Source: Epinephelus fuscoguttatus (lineage: Eukaryota; Chordata; Actinopteri; Perciformes; Serranidae). From it: a DNA stretch of 64,000 nucleotides. Location: the NCBI RefSeq assembly GCF_011397635.1, contig NC_064755.1, forward strand, positions 20,877,282 through 20,941,281, given 5' to 3'. Below, in pieces: positions 56,947 through 64,000 of the stretch (within the stretch, counting starts at the first letter, position 1; each line of letters begins with the position of its first letter). The translations under genes were made by a program, and so were the position numbers. The notes below the pieces were generated by a model. It made no database searches. It had not been told where the DNA came from and was given only the letters and a program-made list of their open reading frames with translations.

Positions 56947-59900
56947 ATGTCGTCTCCAAGTCCGGGCAAGAGGCGAATGGATACCGACGTGGTGAAACTG
57001 TATCCTTTTCTCAACATAAACAACCTAAATAGCCAAAACAGATTGGCTTGTTTTATACTCATTGTCAGCTCTTAAATGTTGATTAATTGTAGCATTTGTT
57101 CCCGATGACCGATGTGAGGATGTGTATTATGTTGCTGCTAGCTATGTGATATTAATAGATTCTGTAAAAAAAAGTGTAACGCTAAACACTGACGTTAATG
57201 GGTAGCTGTGTGTCTAACGTTAGATTCAACGGTTGGACATACGTTAGCTAACTAGCTCACTGTAGCAGGAAGCTAACACACAGTTAACGTTATTTGTTTG
57301 AACTCAGTCGCCTGTTAGCCAGCGTTAGCTTGCTAATACATTAGCAATGCAGCTCTTGTTTGTACCAGTCCAGAATTAGCAGCGGAATCTGTCGCAATAT
57401 AACGTTGGATGGAAACTCTGCGTTAGCTTTGAACGTTGTTAGCATTAGCTCGGAGGCGATAAGTTAGCCTGTTAGCCAAAAATATGTGGTCCATCCGGAC
57501 TGACAACACAATATGAAGGATTAGCGAAGAGCATTTTACGTTTTAGACGCGCTTCTTTGAACGGACATGATTATTTTTTTATTATTTAGCAACGTTAGCG
57601 TCAAGGTAGCTAGCTGTGTAGCATGCTAGCACCAAGAGAGAACAAATAAGGTCGATGCAGCCTAACAGAGACGATCTTTGATAAAATGACAAAGTCAACG
57701 GCTAAATAACGTTACATTATTTAACGTTAGAAAAAAACGGAAACCAGATTTTAAAATTTCTTGCATTTTAAATTGTTGCCCAAATATAAACACACATTGC
57801 AAATTGCAGGTAAACAAAACATAAATTATATTTATAGTGAATAAGCACGGTTGACGTGTTTACCACAAATTATATAATAAAAAATAAAGCCAAATTATGA
57901 TTTTATCTATTTAAACGATGCTAAATTAAAGGGGTGAGCGAATAATATATTATCATTTTAATTACATTTTCCCTCAACACTCTTTAAGGTGTCACGTCAC
58001 ATGATGTTATGTTACAGTGTGTTTACATCAGCCTGCTGTGGTCTTACTAAAATAAGTAATCGTCGAGTATTTGTGTATTATCTCTAATTATTTGCAGTTA
58101 TCAGCCGAAGTTTGCATGAAAGGATTTCTGACAGCGTGAGCTGAATTGTTTTGTTTTTGTCCTGCAGCGAGATGCTGCCCTCTGATTGGTCAGCCTGTTA
58201 CCATCCGGAATATGGTAGAGGGCGGGGCTTAATACACAGCTGATCGAGGAACAACAAGCGTGCTGTGAGGGGCACATGCAGCGTGATGGGGGCTGGGAGC
58301 ATGCAGTGTGTATATGGCAAGGAGTCGGCTGTATAGGGGACTGAGGCTGAGTGGGTTAACAAGTTGTTACCAGGACCAGGGCTTTTTAAACAGACAGACA
58401 ACTCGTGCTGAAACAAGTAGTATATTCATTTTTTAGTGGAGCAATAGAATATTCATTTACAGTTCATCACAATTAGGATAACTGTTTGAGTCATTTATCA
58501 AGTGAAAATGTTAAACATTTATTGAATCCAGTTTCTGAAATGTAAAGATTTCCTGTCTTTCTCTGTTTTTATTTTATTTTATTTTATTTTATTTGGTAAA
58601 CTAAGTATATTTGGGTTTTGGGTTCTATGTACAGTCAAAATAAGCAATTTTAAGAGGTCACCTTGGCCTGTGGTAAATCATGAACAGGATTTTACACCAT
58701 TTTCAATCAATTAGAAAAGTTACTAAAATTTGAATTAGAAAATAAAAATAATCATTGCAACAGATGACATAGATATTGAGTGTAGCTTTAGTCCTTTTTA
58801 ATTGAGTATGTTAAATGGAATAATTTCTAATTATAAAATTGGTATGTCAAGTAGTCATGCCATGTTAATTTTGAATTAATGAAGAAAACTTTGTCTTGCA
58901 TGCCTCCACAGAAAATGGCAAACATAATGATTAATTGATTGACTGGGAGCCACATTTATCAACAGCAAAACTAAATTAAAAAACCTGTTTACAAACTCTC
59001 AAACAACTTGTGCAGTACAACCCTAGTCTCATTTACCCAGTTGTATGCTCAGTACTTCCTAATCACATGCATTTTTGCTAAAATCTTACTCTTCAAATAC
59101 TATTACTACAATACTACTATACTATTCACTAACTGAACTGAAACTTATCCATGCTATCTCTCTCAGAGCCAAACTCCTACGTTTTGGGTTTTGTTTATGT
59201 TTTTTTTTAGCAAAAATACATGTGTTTGGGAAGTACTGAGCATATGACTGGATAAATGAGACTTGGATTATACTGCACAAATTGTGTGAAAGTTTGTAAA
59301 CAGATGTTTTGACATAGTTTTCTTTGTTAAATGTGGTCCCTAATCAGTTAATGAATCAATAAGCTTTCTGTTTTCTGTGGAGGCATGTGAGAAACGCAAA
59401 GTTTTCTTCACAAATTCAAGGTAACACGGCATGACTAACTGATACACAAATGGTTATTTTGTGGGTGAAGTATTAAGTTTACTGTTTTTAAAAACCTTTG
59501 ACCTCAGGCGCCATTGATGAATAAAGACTAGCCAAATGTGCAGAGTATTTGGGTTGAAAGTAATTTTTTAAATTTTTTAAAATTTTGAGTTTTAAATAAA
59601 AATATTAGACGTATAAGCAGTCAGTTTAATAATAAAACATATTTTATTTAATCTTTACATCAACAAGTCTTTGAGCCTATGATTAATTCATTATAATGCT
59701 GATGATTGTCAGCCTGCACTTGAGACTGTCAGTAAGACCTATATTAAACGTGTGGTTCTCTCAGGAGCTCGATGTAACATGCTCAAGTACAGACAGACTT
59801 AATGATGCTGGGGTAAACTGGTATTCTTAAAATCATTTATGTACTTTGGAGAATATAAAGGCAGTGCTGCATGGTGATTAATAACATAGTACATTTTTAT

Positions 59901-62303
59901 CGTAGGCATGATCATGGACACTGTCGTCTGTGAAAAGATGCACAGAAAGCTTATTGTTTTGTTTTATTGATGCCATCATAAAGTATGGATGAGAGATCTA
60001 AGAATAGATAGTGGGAATCAGTGAGGAAAACATGTTAGGATCCATCAGTTCTTGCTGGTGTGGATCTTGTTTTAGCAGTTTCCAAACCACTGTTCAATGG
60101 GAGATTCCATACATAGTTTCATGTAGTGGCTTTAAATCAAATATGTCAGATTGAACCACTATGACAGAGGACAGACTATTTTACTGTCCACACAAGAGAC
60201 ACAAACATCAGTGTACGTCCAAGACGCACATTGGGCTGGACCAAATGTTTTGTCGTATGGTCTTATGCAGATGTTGTCTTTTTAAAGTGTAGGTAAAATG
60301 AACAAATGGTGTTAGAGCTGATGAACTCAGTGTCATAAGAACTAAACTTACAAGTTAAGGAAAAAAACATACGACGTTGCTTTGTACTGTGAGCTTTTCT
60401 TCAAACTAAAGGTTTTCCCTTGGGTAGTTACATTACTCTTGAGTGAGCATATGCTTGGGTTTCTATGGAAAACCCTTGGGGAAAGGCATAAGAGAGAGAT
60501 GCACATTTTTACAAGTCCACATCTATAGCAGATTTTATTTTAGGACCCGCTGCCTCAGATCACATTTAGAGCTATTCTATCTTCTTGCTCAGTGGTTTGC
60601 AAACCTTTTCCTTCTGAGTGACTGAGCTTTTTAAACCTTTTTTTCTCTGGTTTACAGTTATTTCGCCTGCTGGCAAGCTACCCAGAGTTATTATTGTGCT
60701 CCAGCAGTTTGGCCAAATTAGCATCCTTGCGTTACCTTGGTTAGATCGTTAAGGTGGAGATGACAGAAGGATTTATGACAGGATGATGAACAGTTATGTC
60801 GTGTGGTTTTTGCACATTTTTTTCTACATCTGTCATTGTGTCAGACTCTCACAGACTGGATACGCCCGACCTTTGTGTGGCTGTCAGGCAGTTGACTTGG
60901 TATCATGTCTCTCTCTGTCACCACAAGCTGTGATTATGACACATCCTTCCCACCCAAGTCACCTCCCATCTTCTCCAGCCTCAGATACCTGCAGAACAGA
61001 TGAGTCGTCCTCACAGCGCAGCTGAGTGACGGCAGCACAGTTATGCTTAATGAACTGAGCCTTTTGTGGGTGTATTTATTACAGAGAATACAAGTTTGAG
61101 TTGGACAGCTGAAGCTCTGTCTCCTCCTGTATATTAAGAAGAGTGAAGGTGATATCAATTGTGGTCTGGTTGTAAGAGTGAAAGCTATCGACATGTTCAA
61201 TGAGTTACTTTGTGCTGAGTGTGAGGATGTTTTGCCGTACAGGGGACCTGTTGTCCGCTGGTCGGCTATGTCTGACACTGAATTATTGATCTCACAGCTG
61301 TGGCTCATGTTATTGATCCAATGTTTGACCTCCGCCCAGACAAGTTCACAGCCTGTTTTTATTGAACATGTGTTTGAATGTCCTGCCTCTTCTGCTGCCT
61401 GTGTTTTGGGTGTGCCTTTTCCTTAACCAGACGTCAGCATTGAGAGCAAGCATGAGGTCACCATCCTCAGTGGACTGAATGAGTTTGTGGTCAAGTTCCA
61501 CGGACCGCCTGGAAGTGAGTTTGAATATGCAGATTTTCCCATTGATTTACACTCTTATTGACCAGCATTTCACCAGTGTACTGTACAATATATCAGCATC
61601 CAGTCAGTGTTCTTTGTGAGTTAAAACATTCATTTTAATGTTCTGGATAAAACCGTTTTGTCTGACACTGTTTTAGTTTGGGAATATGTTTCAATTGATC
61701 TATATTTTCAGCGGCGTACGAAGGAGGTGTGTGGAAGGTCCGAGTGGACCTACCGGATAAATACCCCTTCAAATCACCATCAATAGGTATGAAATATTTC
61801 TGCAAGTGCTGTGGCAAAGTCTTGAAATCTCCATAATAAATCTAACTCGAAGATCTATAAAGCCTGCCTCTTCTTTTGTCACAGGATTCATGAATAAAAT
61901 TTTTCATCCCAACATTGATGAAGCGTAAGTTGTTTTCAGTGTTTAGATATCACTCTGCAGTGACTATCTCCATGAAGTATTGCTTTATATAATAATTGAA
62001 TTAGTTAACATGACAAAGAGTGATTTAATTTTAATGACAACAACCTGGGTGTTGCATGCAAATAAGTTTATAATTATAAATGTTATTGCCTGAAGCCTAT
62101 CTTCATGTTTGGCATATAAGAAATGATTCATACAGTGGAGGAAAAGCTGATGTTTTTTCCCTGTTCATGTCACACCGCACTCCTCCTGTTTTGCTTTGAC
62201 AACCTCTGCAGGGCTGTTATATTGTACTCACAGTGCTGTTTCTTTTTCAGGTCAGGAACCGTGTGTTTAGATGTTATTAACCAGACATGGACAGCTCTCT
62301 ACG
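56947..62303 (+). CDS. ube2h: Ubiquitin-conjugating enzyme E2 H, 5' part (partial)
   Basis: E2 enzyme that carries activated ubiquitin on a cysteine and works with the GID/CTLH ligase. Five coding exons are in the window: 56947-56999, 61438-61514, 61712-61786, 61885-61924, 62251-62303 (about 99 codons); the rest lies beyond the right edge. The N-terminus [18 protein letters not shown] is the family start. The core includes [15 protein letters not shown] with the catalytic Cys87, and NQTWTALY follows. Residue 45 is Ala (codon GCG) where the family usually has Pro in the GTPYEGG turn. Intron 1 is U12-type. The remaining coding part (the rest of the UBC fold and the acidic tail) is not visible. 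Confidence 0.95.
57000..61437 (+). other. ube2h: U12-type intron 1 of ube2h
   Basis: The donor GTATCCTTTT matches the U12 5' splice-site consensus (RTATCCTTT) at every position. The branch site TTCCTTAAC at 61419-61427 lies about 11-12 nt before the acceptor (acgtcag at 61431-61437). No pyrimidine tract lies between branch site and acceptor, as expected for the minor spliceosome. The intron also holds an (ATTTT)n run at about 58567-58596 and, at 57100-57730, a patch unusually rich in aacgtta and gttagc words. Confidence 0.9.
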
Positions 62304-64000
62304 GTAGGTCACAGCCACAGCTCTCACTGTGACGGCTTTGTTGAACTGATCAACCGTGATAGCCAATAAAAAAAACCCCACACAAAGCGAGCAGCCTCTA
62401 CAGCAGCTTCAGGCAGAGCATCTCGGTTTAATCAGCTTACACTTTAGTGATAACTGCTGCTTGTATTGAGGTCACGCACTGATAGATAAGAAGGTCCTGA
62501 GGCTGAGAGGACTCTGAAGAGAACGTGGTGGACACACTCACCTGGAGGGGACTTTTCTCACTTTGTATCTGTTTGTTCAAGTGAAAGTGAATGTGTTGGT
62601 GAACCTAACACTCTTCCAAACCTCTGTCGATCAGTGTCCAGATTCAGTCTTTGGGCCTTTCAGTTATAGCTCATTTGATCAAGCTGTGAAGCTTAAAACA
62701 CACCGGCGCTGCTGTGGTGCGGCGTGTCATGTAAAGCGCATCAAGTGCTGCCCCTAGCTTTGCACTGCAACTCGTTAACAGACGTCCACACAAAGTTAAT
62801 ACTACATTTACTGAAAGATCTGTACCTCTTCCACCTCTGCATTAGCTTAAAATCCTGTGCGGAGAGCCCCTAATTAAACTTGATTTCTCACCTGAAGAGC
62901 TGAACTCCAGAGCTATGACTTGCCAGGCAATATCTTCTGGACCATGGTCTTTATAATGATGGGATCGTGGGTCATTTAGCTCAGGATATTTCTTGACCTC
63001 AACAATGAGTCTCTTGTCATCTAGTCTTTGTCACACACGAGACAGCAGCAGCTACAGTTTACTTTATGCATCCGTGGTGAGGAGAGGAGTCAAGCTGCCA
63101 CAGGAGCAGAGAAGAAGAGCTGCTACGTGAGCTGGTATGTACAAGTAGAGTGGGGGAGAAATGCGTTTAATTCTGGGGGCGGCGAGGCTGGAAATAGGAC
63201 AGTGGCTTAAAGTGCTGTGCGTCTAGTTGCCGCCAGTGTGGGATTGTACATTGACAATGATAGGGGCGCCATTGGTGTGTTTTGGCCTATCATATGATAG
63301 TTATTGCAACAGTGTCACTGTTTCAAAAAGTGTAATGGGAAAGGATGCGCTGTTTTAAAATTTAAAACCATCTGTGTTTTAAAGAAAAAGAGAGTGAAAG
63401 GTCTGAGATTTACATCAGCTGACGAGGGACAGCTATGTTTTATTTGTTTCTCTCAGGTAGACATTTGTTGTGTATGTGAAAACACCCTGATAGGTATTTG
63501 CGTATTTTGTGGGGGTGGTGTATCACCGCAGTAACGAGCAGTAAACACAGATAATAATCTTTAGCTGTGATGACTAACAGACTGAGCAGCTGACAAATAT
63601 AAGAATGCAGTCAGTAATCTCATCTAAATCTTGAAAAAAAATTGAAATAGCGTCACGATTTTGTAATGATGTTGTTAAAACATCCTAATATTCAATATAG
63701 TTGGTTTCAACATGATATTTGATTGATGTTTATCCCTGGAGAAAATCCGGTACTTGTTTAATTCTAACACATAATGGTCCTCCTCAGCTGCAGAAGAGAC
63801 AAGACACAACAACATTCTCTGTATTTGCACAAATGTTACCTAAAGGGTATTTTTATGCTTCAGCTTTACTTTCTTATATTTTTTAATGTGTAACTAAAGC
63901 CATTGTGTGTTGCATTCTGAGAACTGCCAAAGCACTGGTGACCTACACTCATCAGTGTGCTTGAACGCATCCTGTGTAGGCACAGACAGCACACTGAAGC
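62304..64000 (+). other. ube2h: Start of ube2h intron 5
   Basis: Intron sequence to the window edge; the donor is gtaggt. No exon encoding the next expected residues (DLTNIFESFLPQLL) was found up to position 64000. Confidence 0.7.

Overview
The window is vertebrate nuclear DNA, almost certainly from a percomorph teleost. Evidence: intron-split genes with GT-AG (and a few GC-AG and one U12-type) introns, a fish-type secreted egg-envelope (choriogenin/ZP) gene pair, a vertebrate CAX cation/H+ exchanger, and dense fish-style repeats (hAT and piggyBac-like MITEs, tRNA-derived SINEs, several LINE tails, a solo LTR, Penelope-like fragments). No bacterial operons, CRISPR arrays or viral genomes are seen.

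Layout. (1) Positions 1-13430: two tandem ZP-domain egg-coat genes on the minus strand. The left copy (A) runs off the left edge; the right copy (B) is complete, with 8 exons and 908 codons. Between them lie a 413-bp direct repeat, an inverted fragment of a copy-A-like exon 1, a decayed THAP-domain transposon piece and an L1-like LINE tail. (2) 13650-21134: gene-free, built of nested transposons: a hAT-type element with 8-bp target duplications that contains a 1.9-kb fold-back element and a Penelope-like fragment, then a TTAA-flanked piggyBac-like element that contains a SINE copy and a 25-bp minisatellite. (3) 21303-38810: a 20-exon CAX-family cation/proton exchanger on the plus strand (750 codons), its introns carrying a solo LTR, a Penelope-like element with a hammerhead core, MITEs and LINE tails. 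(4) 41901-49235: klhdc10 on the minus strand, 10 exons, 417 codons, tail-to-tail with the exchanger. (5) 49640-56190: intergenic, with a LINE piece, a 131-bp tandem repeat and nested MITEs. (6) 56947 to the right edge: ube2h on the plus strand, first five coding exons, with a textbook U12-type first intron.

Functional picture. The genes do not form one pathway. The ZP pair makes the extracellular egg coat. The exchanger moves Ca2+/cations against protons in an intracellular membrane. klhdc10 and ube2h both act in ubiquitylation (CUL2 substrate receptor; E2 of the GID/CTLH ligase) and, from what I recall of the human map (7q32), they are also neighbours there. The most notable observations are: loss of both partners of one ZP-N disulfide in copy A, a 254-bp perfectly identical tract shared by the two ZP genes that looks like gene conversion, two hammerhead-ribozyme-like cores in Penelope-like fragments, and a short open in-frame GC-AG intron in the exchanger.
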